NCBI RefSeq assembly: GCF_015453285.1
Contig: NZ_JADLZT010000002.1
Coordinates: forward strand, 124,001 to 188,000
Source of the DNA: Lysobacter niastensis
GTDB lineage: Bacteria; Pseudomonadota; Gammaproteobacteria; Xanthomonadales; Xanthomonadaceae
Reading direction: 5' to 3'
DNA: 64,000 nucleotides
The notes under the pieces were generated by a model, which saw only the letters and a list, made by a program, of their open reading frames with translations, searched no databases and had not been told where the DNA came from. Each line of letters opens with the position of its first letter. The stretch's first letter is position 1. Of this stretch, positions 26,737-37,347 are shown in pieces. A program made the translations under genes and the position numbers.

Positions 26737-28038
26737 TCAGGCCGCGGCGGCCCGGCGCTCGTGGAACTGCTCTTCCTCGGTCGAGCCCTTCAGCGCGACG
26801 GTCGAGGACTGGCCGCCCTGGATGGTCTGGGTCACGGCGTCGAAGTAGCCGGTGCCGACCTCGCGCTGGTGCTTGACCGCGGTGAAACCCCTTTCGGCGG
26901 CGGCGAACTCGGCTTCCTGCAACTCGACGAACGCGCTCATCTGGCGGCGCGCATAGCCGTGCGCCAGGTTGAACATGCCGTAGTTGAGGCTGTGGAAGCC
27001 GGCCAGAGTGATGAACTGGAACTTGTAGCCGTAGCTCGCGATCTCCTTCTGGAAGCGCGCGATCGTGGCGTCGTCGAGGTTCTTCTTCCAGTTGAAGCTG
27101 GGCGAGCAGTTGTAGGCGAGCAGCTTGCCGGGGAACTTCGCGTGGATCGCCTCGGCGAACTTGCGTGCGAACTCCAGGTCCGGCTTGCCGGTCTCGCACC
27201 ACACCAGGTCGGCGTACGGCGCGTAGGCCAGGCCGCGGCTGATCGCCTGGTCGATGCCGTTGCGCGTCTTGAAGAAGCCTTCGACGGTGCGCTCGCCGGT
27301 GCAGAACGGCTTGTCGTTGTCGTCGATGTCCGAAGTGATGAGATCGGCAGCCTCGGCATCGGTGCGCGCGACGATCAGCGTCGGCACGCCCATGACGTCG
27401 GCGGCCAGGCGCGCGGCGACCAGCTTCTCGACAGCTTCGCGGGTCGGCACCAGCACCTTGCCGCCCATGTGGCCGCACTTCTTCACCGAGGCGAGCTGGT
27501 CCTCGAAATGCACGCCGGAGGCACCGGCCTCGATCATGCCCTTCATCAGCTCGAACGCGTTGAGCACGCCGCCGAATCCGGCCTCGGCATCGGCCACGAT
27601 CGGCTGCAGGAAGTCGATGTTGCCCGAGCCTTCCGCGCACTGGATCTGGTCGGCGCGCAGCAACGTGTTGTTGATGCGGCGCACGACCTGCGGCACCGAG
27701 TTGGCGGGGTACAGCGACTGGTCGGGGTACATCTCGCCGGCGATGTTGGCGTCGGCGGCGACCTGCCAGCCCGACAGGTAGATCGCCTTGAGGCCGGCCT
27801 TGACCTGCTGCATCGCCTGGTTGCCGGTCAGCGCGCCGAGCGCGTTGACGAAGGGCTCGCTGTGCAGTGAGTTCCACAGCTTCTGCGCGCCGAGCTTGGC
27901 GATGGTGTGCTCCACCGGCACCGTGCCGCGCAGCCGGACGACGTCCTGTGCGCAGTACGGGCGGGTGATGCCGGCCCAGCGCGGGTCATTGGCCCAGTCG
28001 TGGCGGAGTTGTTCAGCGGTCGGCAGTGCGGTGTTCAT
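26737..28038 (-). CDS. aceA: Isocitrate lyase
   Basis: First enzyme of the glyoxylate shunt, cleaving isocitrate to glyoxylate and succinate in the cytosol. The 433-residue protein has the signature KKCGHMGGK with catalytic Cys188, together with the conserved [14 protein letters not shown] and [19 protein letters not shown] segments. Length and sequence are those of bacterial isocitrate lyases. It lies 75 nt downstream of aceB on the same strand, so the two shunt enzymes are probably co-transcribed. No isocitrate dehydrogenase kinase gene is nearby. Confidence 0.97.
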   Translation of the reverse strand: MNTALPTAEQLRHDWANDPRWAGITRPYCAQDVVRLRGTVPVEHTIAKLGAQKLWNSLHSEPFVNALGALTGNQAMQQVKAGLKAIYLSGWQVAADANIAGEMYPDQSLYPANSVPQVVRRINNTLLRADQIQCAEGSGNIDFLQPIVADAEAGFGGVLNAFELMKGMIEAGASGVHFEDQLASVKKCGHMGGKVLVPTREAVEKLVAARLAADVMGVPTLIVARTDAEAADLITSDIDDNDKPFCTGERTVEGFFKTRNGIDQAISRGLAYAPYADLVWCETGKPDLEFARKFAEAIHAKFPGKLLAYNCSPSFNWKKNLDDATIARFQKEIASYGYKFQFITLAGFHSLNYGMFNLAHGYARRQMSAFVELQEAEFAAAERGFTAVKHQREVGTGYFDAVTQTIQGGQSSTVALKGSTEEEQFHERRAAAA

Positions 28039-28113
28039 GGCGGCGTTCCTTTCTCGATATCGGTTTTGGAAAACGGCGGATGGCGCAACGGCGAAGCGAA
28101 AAGTCGGCGCGGC

Positions 28114-29745
28114 TCAGTCGAGGCGCGCGTAAGCCGGCAAAGTGAGGAACTCCTCGAGCGTGTCGGCATGGGTGAGGCGGTCGAGTACGCCGATCGCCTC
28201 GTTGATGCGGCTGGCGCCGGGCAGGCGCGAGCGGTCGCCAAGGTGGCCGGGCAGATTGATGAAGGCGCGTTCGAGCAGGGCGAAATCGACCGGCGTGCCG
28301 TCGTCGAGATGCAGGCTGTCACTGTGGAGCCATTGCCACAGCTGCGTGCGCGCGATCTCGGCGGTCGCGGCGTCCTCCATCAGCCAGTGGATCGGCACGC
28401 AGCCGTTGCCGTCGAGCCACGCGGCGAGGTAACGCACGCAGACCTCGACGTTGCCCTCGAATCCGGCGCGGGTGATCGTGCCGAGCGAAGGCTTGATCAG
28501 GTCGTCGCGCGTAACCCACACGTCCTCGCGCAGTACGTGGCGCTGGTTCGGTGCGGGCATGCGGTCGTCGAAGATCTGCTGCGCCAGCGGGATCAGCGCC
28601 GGATGCGCGACCCAGGTGCCGTCGTGGCCGGCAGTGACTTCGCGGAGCTTGTCGGCGCGCACCTTGGCCAGCGCGGCCTCGTTGGCTTCCTCGTCGCCGC
28701 TGATCGGGATCTGCGCGGCCATGCCACCCATCGCATGCGCGCCACGCTTGTGGCAGGTCTGGATCAGCAGTTCGGAATACGCGCGCAGGAACGGCTGCGT
28801 CATCGTCACCTGGCTGCGCTCCGGCAGCACTTTGTCGCGGTGGCGGCGGAAGGTCTTGATGTACGAGAACACGTAATCCCAACGGCCGCAGTTGAGGCCG
28901 GCGATGCGGTGGCGCAGCGCGTGCAGGATCTCGTCCATCTCGAACACCGCCGGCAGCGTCTCGATCAGCACGGTGACCTTGAGCTGCCCCGCCGCCAGGC
29001 CCAGCTCGCGCTCGATGTGGTCGAGCACGTCGTTCCACAGTTGCGCCTCTTCCATCGACTGCAGCTTGGGCAGGTAGAAATAAGGTCCGCGATCCTTCGC
29101 GGCGAGCACGTCCGAATTGTGGAAAGCGAACAGGCCGAGATCGAACAGGCTGGCCGACATCGGCACGCCGTCGACCTGCAGGTGTTTTTCGTCCAGGTGC
29201 CAGCCGCGCGGGCGCACCATCAGCACCGCCTGCTGCGCAAACGGCTTCAGCTGGTAATGCTTGCCGGGCGCGCCGGCCACGACGGGGGCCATCCACTGCA
29301 GCGTGCCGCGCACCGCTTCGATCAGGGAGCGCTGGCCGGCGATCAGGTTGTCCCAGGTCGGCGCGGTGCTGTCCTCGAAGTCCGCCATGTAGACCTTCGC
29401 GCCGGAGTTCAGCGCGTTGATGACCATCTTCGGATCGGTCGGGCCGGTGATCTCGACGCGGCGGTCCAGCAGGGCCTGCGGGAGCGGCGCCACCTTCCAG
29501 GCACCGGCGCGGATGGCGGCGGTGTCCTCGCGGAAGTCGGGCAGGCCGCCGGCGTCGAAGAACACCTGGCGCTCGCGGCGGGCGGCCAACCGGGCCTGGC
29601 GGAGCGGTTCGAACCGGCGGTGGAGCCCCGCCAGGAATCCGATCGCCTGGGGGGTGAGGACCTGATCCTGGCCCTCGGCTTGGGCGACGACCTCGACTCC
29701 GGTCGTTCCGGCCGCCTCGGGCCGCTGCGTCATCACTGCCGACAT
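28114..29745 (-). CDS. aceB: Malate synthase A
   Basis: Condenses glyoxylate with acetyl-CoA to malate, the second step of the glyoxylate shunt. The 543-residue protein matches the AceB (isoform A) length (E. coli 533). It has the conserved DFEDSTAPTW motif, PKLQSMEEA, IETLPAVFEMDEI and the GRWDYVFSYIKTF segment. The start at 29745 is preceded by GCAGGA; an in-frame ATG four codons later is also possible. It is transcribed first, followed by aceA, and is divergent from a LysR gene that shares its 123-nt spacer. Confidence 0.97.
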   Translation of the reverse strand: MSAVMTQRPEAAGTTGVEVVAQAEGQDQVLTPQAIGFLAGLHRRFEPLRQARLAARRERQVFFDAGGLPDFREDTAAIRAGAWKVAPLPQALLDRRVEITGPTDPKMVINALNSGAKVYMADFEDSTAPTWDNLIAGQRSLIEAVRGTLQWMAPVVAGAPGKHYQLKPFAQQAVLMVRPRGWHLDEKHLQVDGVPMSASLFDLGLFAFHNSDVLAAKDRGPYFYLPKLQSMEEAQLWNDVLDHIERELGLAAGQLKVTVLIETLPAVFEMDEILHALRHRIAGLNCGRWDYVFSYIKTFRRHRDKVLPERSQVTMTQPFLRAYSELLIQTCHKRGAHAMGGMAAQIPISGDEEANEAALAKVRADKLREVTAGHDGTWVAHPALIPLAQQIFDDRMPAPNQRHVLREDVWVTRDDLIKPSLGTITRAGFEGNVEVCVRYLAAWLDGNGCVPIHWLMEDAATAEIARTQLWQWLHSDSLHLDDGTPVDFALLERAFINLPGHLGDRSRLPGASRINEAIGVLDRLTHADTLEEFLTLPAYARLD

Positions 29746-29810
29746 TCCTGCTTGCTCCTGGTTGTGGCCACCACCGGGCCGTGCTGGAACCATGCGGTGG
29801 CGTGTCGTAT

Positions 29811-29839
29811 TTGACAAACAAGATTTCTCAATGCATATC
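29811..29839 (+). promoter_or_regulatory. Candidate promoter of the LysR gene in the aceB spacer
   Basis: TTGACA (29811-29816) and the AT-rich CATATC (29834-29839) are spaced 17 nt apart and lie 30 nt upstream of the LysR start. The spacer also holds small dyads (TTGA at 29811 and TCAA at 29828; ATGCAT at 29831) that could be LysR-type sites for the divergent aceB promoter, but none is a textbook T-N11-A box. Confidence 0.5.
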
Positions 29840-29868
29840 ATTTGCCTGCCTAATACTTGGTCCAACGA

Positions 29869-30837
29869 ATGAGCACCAAGACACCGGCCAGCCCCCGCTT
29901 CGCCTACAAGGGCGACCGTCTGAAGCCGCTCCGGGCCTTCTGCCAGACGGCCCGGCTGGGCTCGATCTCGCGCGCGGCCGAGGCGCTGTACCTCAGCCAG
30001 CCGGCGGTGACCCTGCAATTGCAGGCACTTGAACGTGAATTGGGCGCCCGCCTGCTGGAGCGCAGCGGCCGGCGGATCACGCTGACCCGCGAGGGCCAGG
30101 AGCTGTACGAGCTGGCGCGTCCGCTGGTCGAGGGCCTGGACGGGCTGGATGGCGCGTTCCGCGAGCGGGTGCGCGGGCTGGATGCGGGCGAGCTGAATGT
30201 CGCCGCCGGCAGCTCGACGATCCTGTACCTGCTGCCGAAGATCGTCGAAGCCTTCCGCGCCGCCCATCCGGAAGTGCGCCTGACCCTGCACAACGTCACC
30301 GGCGCCGGCGGCCTGGACCTGCTGCGCTCGGATGCGGTCGACCTGGCCGTGGGCTCGATGCTCGATGTCCCCGCCGACCTGAGCTACGAGCCGGTCTACC
30401 GCTTCGAGCCGATGCTGATCGCCCCGCGCGACCATCCGCTGGCACGCAAGCCGGAACTGGAGCTGCAGGACCTGTCGCCCTACGGCCTGATCCTGCCGCC
30501 GCAGCGCCTGACCACCTACCGGCTGGTCGACCTGGTGTTCCAGCAGAACCGCGTGCCCTACACCGTCGCGCTGGAGGTGGGCGGCTGGGAGGTCATCAAG
30601 CAGTACGTGGCGATGGGCCTGGGAATCAGCATCGTGACCTCGATCTGCCTGACCGAGGCCGACCGCGAGCGGCTGGCGACGCGGTCGCTGGCGCGCTATT
30701 TCCCGTCCCGCAGTTACGGCGTGGTGGTGCGCAAGGGCAAATATTTATCGCCGCACGCCCGGGCATTTACGGAACTGATACGACCGGCGCTGTTCGAGCG
30801 CGAGGACTACTACGCCAACGGCCAGTCGGAGCGCTGA
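29869..30837 (+). CDS. LysR-family transcriptional regulator (likely of aceBA)
   Basis: A 322-residue LysR-type regulator. The N-terminal winged helix-turn-helix shows the family pattern (FCQTARLGSISRAAEALYLSQPAVTLQLQALE), followed by the periplasmic-binding-like effector domain (LNVAAGSSTILYLLPKIVEAF and later FAPMLIAPRDHPL-like segment). It is divergent from aceB across 123 nt, the classical arrangement of a LysR regulator with its target, so control of the glyoxylate shunt is a reasonable inference. ATG at 29869 is used; an upstream TTG at 29857 is less likely. The effector ligand is unknown. Enteric bacteria use IclR here instead. Confidence 0.9.
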   Translation: MSTKTPASPRFAYKGDRLKPLRAFCQTARLGSISRAAEALYLSQPAVTLQLQALERELGARLLERSGRRITLTREGQELYELARPLVEGLDGLDGAFRERVRGLDAGELNVAAGSSTILYLLPKIVEAFRAAHPEVRLTLHNVTGAGGLDLLRSDAVDLAVGSMLDVPADLSYEPVYRFEPMLIAPRDHPLARKPELELQDLSPYGLILPPQRLTTYRLVDLVFQQNRVPYTVALEVGGWEVIKQYVAMGLGISIVTSICLTEADRERLATRSLARYFPSRSYGVVVRKGKYLSPHARAFTELIRPALFEREDYYANGQSER

Positions 30838-30855
30838 GACCCGCGCGCGGCAAAT

Positions 30856-30904
30856 CCCGTTTCCGCTCGCCCCCCTTCAGGGTGGGGAAACGAGCGGAAA
30901 CGGG
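30856..30904. terminator. Long inverted repeat between LysR and the glycan operon
   Basis: Arms of 14 nt (CCCGTTTCCGCTCG at 30856-30869 and CGAGCGGAAACGGG at 30891-30904) enclose a 21-nt loop that can itself fold (CCCC...GGGG). It lies between the convergent stops of the LysR gene and the YaiO-like gene. There is no T-run. Confidence 0.6.
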
Positions 30905-30939
30905 CCCCAAGACTCTGCCGTCTTGCTGATCAATGCGGG

Positions 30940-32385
30940 TCAGTCGGCCGCGGCCGGGCATTCCTCGCGGCGGTGGTCGCAGAAGCGGTAGCGCAGTTCG
31001 AGGCCGACGCTGGTGCCGTCGTACTGGCCGAACTCGTTGATCCGCTCGCTGTAGCCGGCGCGCAGGGCCAGCTGCCAGCGCGAATAGATGCCGGTGGTGA
31101 GCTCGGCGCCGACATCCAGCGCGCGCTTCCAGTTGTCGAAGGTCTCGTCGCGCTGCACGCCCAGCGCCGCCTGCAGGTACAGGCCGGTGTCCTGGCCGAA
31201 CGGGAAGTACGACGTGGCGAGCGGCGCGACGCGCCAGTAGCGCTCCGGGCTGTAGTAGCCATTGCCGGGCTGATCGCTGTAGCCGGACCACTCGACCTGG
31301 CCGCCCAGGTCCAGTGCGATGCGCTCGTTGCGCACCGTCGCATGGCGGTAATCGAGCAGCGCACCGCCCCGCTCGTTGCCGTCGCTGTAGTCGTCGTACG
31401 CCAGCGTGGCACTGATGCGGTCGCGCAGCGTCGGCGACCAGAGCAGGTCGGTCGCGAAGGTATTCCGCATCACGCCCAACGACAGCGACAGCGGCGAGAA
31501 ACCAACGCGGTCGCGCTCGGCGCGCAGTCCGTAATGGAAGCTGTCGGTCGCGCGTTGCTGCAGATCGACGCGGCCTATCGTCTCGTTGTCGCCGGGGTCC
31601 ATGTTGGACGCGCCGACCCAGCCGCCAAGGGAGGTATCCGGCGAGATGGCAAGGCGCACGCCGATGCCGCCGCGGTCCTCATCGACGTGGTCGCCACCGG
31701 TCACCGGTGCGAACGGGCCGCTGGCAGGTGCACTGGTCTCACGGCGCTGCGCGAATGCCGTCAACCGCCAGCGCTGCGACAGGCGCAGGCTGCCGTCGAG
31801 ACCGTAGGTGTCGATCTCGATGTCGTCGGAGTCTTCCGAATGCGTCCACGGCAGGCCGACCCAGGAGAACATCGGCAACCGCACCGCCTTGGCGAGATCG
31901 CGTGTGTCGCGTGCATCGGGCTTGATCGCGGTGACGGTCGCCAGCGGCGCAAGCGCCTCGTGCGGCCACTCGCCCACGCGCGCGGCCAGTGCCTGCGTCC
32001 ACGCGGTGTCGTAGTCGTCGGGATGCGCGGCGAACAACGGCGCATTCAATGCCAGTGCGGTATCGCGGCGGCCCAGCCAGGCATGGATGCGGGCACGCAG
32101 CGCGCGCATCTCGTCGTCGTCGCCACCGAGTGCGTCCAGCGCTTCGATGGCACCGGCGTAGTCGCTGCGCCAGGCCAGGAAGCGGGCGCGGTCGATCCGC
32201 GCGGCGCGGTCGTCTGGATGCTCGGCGATGTGCTTCTCGATCAGACGGAGACCGTCGCCGATGCGGCCCTGCCATGCGGCGCGGCGCCCCTGGTCGGCCA
32301 GCGACAGGATCTCGTCCTGCGCCTGCACCGGCAGCGTGGCCGCCAGCGCCAGCGCCAGCAGCGCGATGCGGAACGAGGGCCGCAT
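30940..32385 (-). CDS. TPR plus YaiO-like outer-membrane beta-barrel protein
   Basis: A 481-residue exported protein. A signal peptide (MRPSFRIALLALALAATLPVQA) is followed by a short TPR-like region (residues about 30-160: AAWQGRIGDGLRLIEKHIAEHPDDRAA) and then a YaiO-type outer-membrane barrel of alternating aromatic strands ending in GLELRYRF. Such TPR-barrel proteins accompany polysaccharide export or modification systems. The ATG at 32385 overlaps the stop of the glycosyltransferase by one nucleotide, so both are translated from one message. The longer start at 32418 would lose the signal peptide. Role is inferred as an outer-membrane component for the glycan made by the neighbouring enzymes. 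Confidence 0.82.
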   Translation of the reverse strand: MRPSFRIALLALALAATLPVQAQDEILSLADQGRRAAWQGRIGDGLRLIEKHIAEHPDDRAARIDRARFLAWRSDYAGAIEALDALGGDDDEMRALRARIHAWLGRRDTALALNAPLFAAHPDDYDTAWTQALAARVGEWPHEALAPLATVTAIKPDARDTRDLAKAVRLPMFSWVGLPWTHSEDSDDIEIDTYGLDGSLRLSQRWRLTAFAQRRETSAPASGPFAPVTGGDHVDEDRGGIGVRLAISPDTSLGGWVGASNMDPGDNETIGRVDLQQRATDSFHYGLRAERDRVGFSPLSLSLGVMRNTFATDLLWSPTLRDRISATLAYDDYSDGNERGGALLDYRHATVRNERIALDLGGQVEWSGYSDQPGNGYYSPERYWRVAPLATSYFPFGQDTGLYLQAALGVQRDETFDNWKRALDVGAELTTGIYSRWQLALRAGYSERINEFGQYDGTSVGLELRYRFCDHRREECPAAAD

Positions 32386-33729
32386 CACTTGCGCCACCTG
32401 CGGTTGCCGGTGACCCACAGGTCGACGGCGAAGCGGCCGATCGTGGTGATTTCAGTCAGCATCAGGAAGTAGCGCAATGGCGTCACCACGATGGCCTTGC
32501 CGAGCATCTGCAGGCGCTTGCCCTTCGCCACCGCCACGAGCACTGACAGCGTCACCAGCATCTCGGCCACCAGCGTGACTGCCAGCGGCTCCCACATGCG
32601 CAGCGCGACCATGACGATCAACGCAGTCGGGAACGCGATCTTCTCGAAGGCAGACAGGAACATCGCCCAGCCGATCGGACGACCGTACTGCTGGGTGAAG
32701 CGCTCGCCGAACGGTTGCCGGTACTGTTCCTTGACCTGGCGCAGGTCCTCGACGCGGCGCGCTTCGCCGCTGGCGCGGTCGCGACGCCGCTTGTTCCAGC
32801 GCTTGATCGTGCGGAACGGCGTCCGCAGCAGTCCGTCGAAGTAGTAGCAGCTCTGCAAGAACGACGACGACCACAGGTACACCTGGCGCGGCAGGCGGTG
32901 CACTTCCGGCTCTTCGGAGCGGGCCTGCACGTTCTGCAGCTGGATGTTGCGGTAGCCCTCGTTGTTGAGGGCGAAGCCGATGAAGATGTCCTCGGAATTG
33001 GTCAGGTCGTCGCCGAAGACAGGCTCGTAACGGTCGAACAGGTTCTTGATGTAGATGCGGCGGTAGGCCACCGCGCAACCGACCGGATTGGTGATGCTGC
33101 CGAAGAACACCATCTGGCCGCGGTACACGAATCGCTGCAGGAACGTGTACAGGCATTCGCGGTAGACGTTGGTAAACCACCACCAGACCCGGCTCATCGC
33201 ACCGCGTTGCGCGTGCGCATCGACGTATCCGGATGCTCCCGGCCAACGCTGGAACTCCGGCGACTTCTCCAGCGCGATACGGTCCTTGATCCGCATCGGC
33301 TCGATCACGCCGCAGGCACTGGCGATGCCCGCGCCCTTGTAGAGCTCCTGGACGCAACGCTCGATGTAATCCGGCGATTCGAGGAACGTATCGCCGTCGA
33401 GGATGAACTCGACGTCGGAGTCGAACTCGCGCGCCTGGCGCTTGATCGTCGGCGTCTTGCCGATCGAGGTAGCGCGCTCGATCACGCGCAGGTTCATCCC
33501 CACCGACTCGGCGAAGTCGCGCGCCAACTCGACGGTGCGGTCCTTGCCGCCGTCGTCGACCAGGATCACCTGCCGTGGCTGCTTCGTCTGCTGCTGGATC
33601 GAAGCCAGGCAGTGGACGATGTTGTCTTCTTCCTTGTAGGCGGGAATCACCACGTCGACCACCGCGGCCTGCCAGTCGTCGGCAGGCGTGGGTACGGTCT
33701 TGTCGGGCCCGCGCAGCAGCCCTACGGCA

Positions 33730-34758
<1,029 letters not shown>

Positions 34759-34895
34759 GTGGCCCTACCCCTGATTTAGGGCTGATGGAAGAAACCGGGT
34801 TCCCCAAACACACAAAATGTGACCCGGTGCCCAGATTACACGCAAAGGACGTGCCAGCGGGGTGGGTGCGGGAGACGGGCGGCGCCTTCGGGGGC

Positions 34896-35504
34896 TCAGA
34901 CGGTTCCGTGGTGCTTGCCCTGCCAGGGGCGGTACCAGGCGCGGATACGGGCGATGTCCGCGGCCATGTCGTCACTCAGATGGAAGGGCTCACCGATACC
35001 GATGACCTTCTCCGGATAGTGGAAATAGGCGGGCAGCACCGGCACGTCGGCGGTTCGGGCGATCCGCCAGAAGCCCGGTTTCCAGCGTTCCACGGGTTTG
35101 CGCGTGCCCTCGGGGGCCAGGCCGAACCACAGCCTGTCCGCCTGCGTGATCATCATCGCGGCCTGCTCCACTACGCCCTGCGCGGCACTGCGATCGACGG
35201 GAATGACACCAAGGTGACGCAGAGCGGCACCCAGCAGCGGCACCCGGAACAGCGAATCCTTGCCGAGGATCTTGATGTCCAGCCCCAGCGCCATCTTGGC
35301 GGCGAAGCCCCACACCCCGTCCCAGTTGGACGAGTGCGGGGCCCCGATCAGGACCAGCTTGGGGATGTCGGGAAACCGCCCGACCATGCGCCATCCGCCC
35401 AGCCGCAGGATCGTGCGGCCGACCCAGGTCAGCACTGCGTTCGGCTTCACGCGCGGCGCATTGGGCGGCAGCGGCGGCACGATGTCGTCGGCGGTTTCGC
35501 TCAT
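34896..35504 (-). CDS. 1-acyl-glycerol-3-phosphate acyltransferase-like protein
   Basis: A 202-residue phospholipid/glycerolipid acyltransferase of the PlsC group. It has the catalytic motif HSSNWD (HX4D) near residue 57 and the acceptor motif PEGTRK (residues about 135). The protein is shorter than typical PlsC and lacks a clear second membrane segment, so it may act on a special acceptor. Start at 35504; longer frames upstream overlap arfB. Downstream lies the 137-nt spacer before the epimerase operon. Confidence 0.88.
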   Translation of the reverse strand: MSETADDIVPPLPPNAPRVKPNAVLTWVGRTILRLGGWRMVGRFPDIPKLVLIGAPHSSNWDGVWGFAAKMALGLDIKILGKDSLFRVPLLGAALRHLGVIPVDRSAAQGVVEQAAMMITQADRLWFGLAPEGTRKPVERWKPGFWRIARTADVPVLPAYFHYPEKVIGIGEPFHLSDDMAADIARIRAWYRPWQGKHHGTV

Positions 35505-35544
35505 GGATGTCCTGTTGCGTCCTGCAGCACGCGGCCCATGCCGA

Positions 35545-35964
35545 TCAATCCCAGTCCCGGCCCGTGCGTCCGCGCTTGATCGTACCTCGTTCGCGCTTGG
35601 CGCCCAGACGGCGCTCCTTCGACGCACGGCTGGGCCGGGTCGCGACGCGGGGCTTGGGCACCTCAAGTCCGGCCGCGATGAAGGCGGCCAGCCGTTCGCG
35701 CGCGTCCTCGCGGTTGCGTTCCTGCGTGCGGAAGCGTTGCGCGCTGATGACCAGCACCCCTTCGCCGGTGAGGCGGCGATCGCGACGCAGGAGCAGGCGG
35801 GCGCGCAGCGGCTCGGGCAGCGATGGCGAGCCCGCGATGTCGAAGCGCAACTCGACCGCCGTGGCGACCTTGTTGACGTTCTGCCCGCCCGGGCCGGCCG
35901 AACGCACGAAGCGCTCGACCAGTTCGGAATCGGGAATCGCGAGGCGTGGAGAGATCTGCAGCAT
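35545..35964 (-). CDS. arfB: Alternative ribosome-rescue factor ArfB (aminoacyl-tRNA hydrolase)
   Basis: A 139-residue peptidyl-tRNA hydrolase that releases stalled ribosomes. It contains the catalytic GGQ motif (SAGPGGQNVNKV, GGQ at residues 26-28) of release-factor type, and a basic C-terminal tail (KRERGTIKRGRTGRDWD) that enters the empty mRNA channel. The ATG at 35964 is the family start; longer frames upstream lack similarity and overlap the next gene's promoter. It lies 40 nt upstream of the acyltransferase gene on the same strand and is divergent from the DUF2059 gene. Confidence 0.95.
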   Translation of the reverse strand: MLQISPRLAIPDSELVERFVRSAGPGGQNVNKVATAVELRFDIAGSPSLPEPLRARLLLRRDRRLTGEGVLVISAQRFRTQERNREDARERLAAFIAAGLEVPKPRVATRPSRASKERRLGAKRERGTIKRGRTGRDWD

Positions 35965-36055
35965 GCGAAACACTTTAACCAAGGCCATGTCCAAAGGCAT
36001 TGACCGTGCCTGCCACGCCGACGACGATGCAGGCACTTTCCTGGAGGCACACCGG

Positions 36056-36565
36056 ATGAAGCGTTTCGTACTCGCCGCCCTGCTCGCCATGTCGGCGCCG
36101 TTCGCCCATGCCGCGCCGCCCAGCGATGCGCAGGTCGACCAGCTGCTGGAGGTGATGCGGGCGCGCCAGACCATCGAGGTGATGCTGCCGCAGATCGGCG
36201 ACATGCAGCAGCGGATGGTCGAACAGATGACCGCGGGCCACCCGCTCACCGAGCAGCAACGCCGGGACCTGCAGCGCATCATCGACAGGACGTCGATCGG
36301 CATCCGCGACTCGCTGTCGTGGGACAAGCTGCAGCCGGTCTACCGCGACATCTACCGGCAGACCTTCAGCGCGCAGGACATGGACGCGATGATCGACTTC
36401 TACGGCAGCAGCGCCGGCCAGTCCCTGCTCGACAAGATGCCGCAACTGATGCAGAACACGATGGGCGCGATGCAGAAGGTGATCGTACCGATGGTCGACC
36501 AGATGCAGCGCGACATCGCAGCCGAGATGCAGGCGCCACCGGACGCGGGCGCCGCGGCGGAGTAA
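36056..36565 (+). CDS. DUF2059 exported protein
   Basis: A 169-residue exported protein of the DUF2059 family, function unknown. Signal peptide MKRFVLAALLAMSAPFAHA; the rest is helical, with the family segment YRDIYRQTFSAQDMDAMIDFYGSSAGQSLLDKMP. The start at 36056 has GGAGG 8 nt upstream. It converges on truC with 8 nt between stops. The family has been noted in the periplasm in many Gram-negative bacteria without a proven role. Confidence 0.9.
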   Translation: MKRFVLAALLAMSAPFAHAAPPSDAQVDQLLEVMRARQTIEVMLPQIGDMQQRMVEQMTAGHPLTEQQRRDLQRIIDRTSIGIRDSLSWDKLQPVYRDIYRQTFSAQDMDAMIDFYGSSAGQSLLDKMPQLMQNTMGAMQKVIVPMVDQMQRDIAAEMQAPPDAGAAAE

Positions 36566-36573
36566 ACATCGCT

Positions 36574-37347
36574 TCAGTGCGCAGGCGTGCCCGGGAACAG
36601 CGCCAGCGCCCGCGCGAACTCCGCATCGGGCGGCGCGATCGCTTCGACGCGCTCGCCACTCACCGGATGGACAAACGCCAGCCGTCGCGCATGCAGCAAC
36701 ATGCGATGGATGCCGAGCATGCGGAAATGCCGGTTGTGCCGGCCGTCGCCATGGCTGGTGTCGCCGATCAGATGATGGAAGACATGCTTGAGATGACGGC
36801 GGATCTGGCGGAAGCGCCCGGTTTCCGGCTGCGCGCACAGCAGCGCGTAGCGTGACGTCGGGAACGCGGCCGAAGGCAGGTCCAGCTCGACCGTGTCCAG
36901 GCGCGTGAAGCGGGTGATCGCCGGCTTCTTCACCGGCTTGCCCGGGCCGCCGTCGAGCGGATGATCAACGACGAAGCTTTCCTCCGGCCAGCCGCGACAC
37001 ACCGCCCAGTAATCCTTCTCAAAAGCCGCTTTCCCGACCTCGCGCGACATCAGCACCTTGCCCAGCGCGGAGGCGGTATCGCGATCGAACGCCAGCAGCA
37101 GGCAGCCGCTGGTGGCACGGTCGAGCCGGTGCACGAGGAAGATCGGCCTGCCGAACTGCTCGCGCAGGCGGTCGGCCGCAAAGTCGGTTTCGCCGCGCGC
37201 CAGCGCACTGTCATGCACCATCAGGCCGGCCGGCTTGTTGACCACGGCCAGGACGTCGTCGAGGTAAAGGACCTCAAGTGCGGCCGGCGCTTCTGGCTCC
37301 CTCCCCTGCGAATGGAGGGGAGGGTTGGGGAGGGGTGAAGCGTTCAC
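36574..37347 (-). CDS. truC: tRNA pseudouridine(65) synthase TruC
   Basis: Modifies U65 of tRNA to pseudouridine in the cytosol. The 257-residue protein has the catalytic RluA-family motif HRLDRATSG with Asp, then TGRFRQIRRHLKH. No ATG starts the family region (LEVLYLDDVLAVVNKPAGL); the chosen start is the GTG at 37347, which forms a four-base GTGA overlap with the DUF559 gene's stop. The first 24 or so residues (PLPNPPLHSQG...) are encoded by one of the two inverted repeats described at 37296-37342, so this N-terminus is an acquired one and the annotation of the start is uncertain. Confidence 0.85.
   Translation of the reverse strand: MNASPLPNPPLHSQGREPEAPAALEVLYLDDVLAVVNKPAGLMVHDSALARGETDFAADRLREQFGRPIFLVHRLDRATSGCLLLAFDRDTASALGKVLMSREVGKAAFEKDYWAVCRGWPEESFVVDHPLDGGPGKPVKKPAITRFTRLDTVELDLPSAAFPTSRYALLCAQPETGRFRQIRRHLKHVFHHLIGDTSHGDGRHNRHFRMLGIHRMLLHARRLAFVHPVSGERVEAIAPPDAEFARALALFPGTPAH
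37296..37342. repeat. Inverted repeat, right end of the DUF559 unit (inside truC 5' end)
   Basis: A C- and G-rich element whose reverse complement reads nearly the same as the copy at 37724-37768: both contain CTTCACCCC, a CCAACC, and CATTCGCAGGGG. It contains an internal palindrome (CCCTCCCCT...AGGGGAGGG). It provides the N-terminal codons of truC. Confidence 0.75.
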
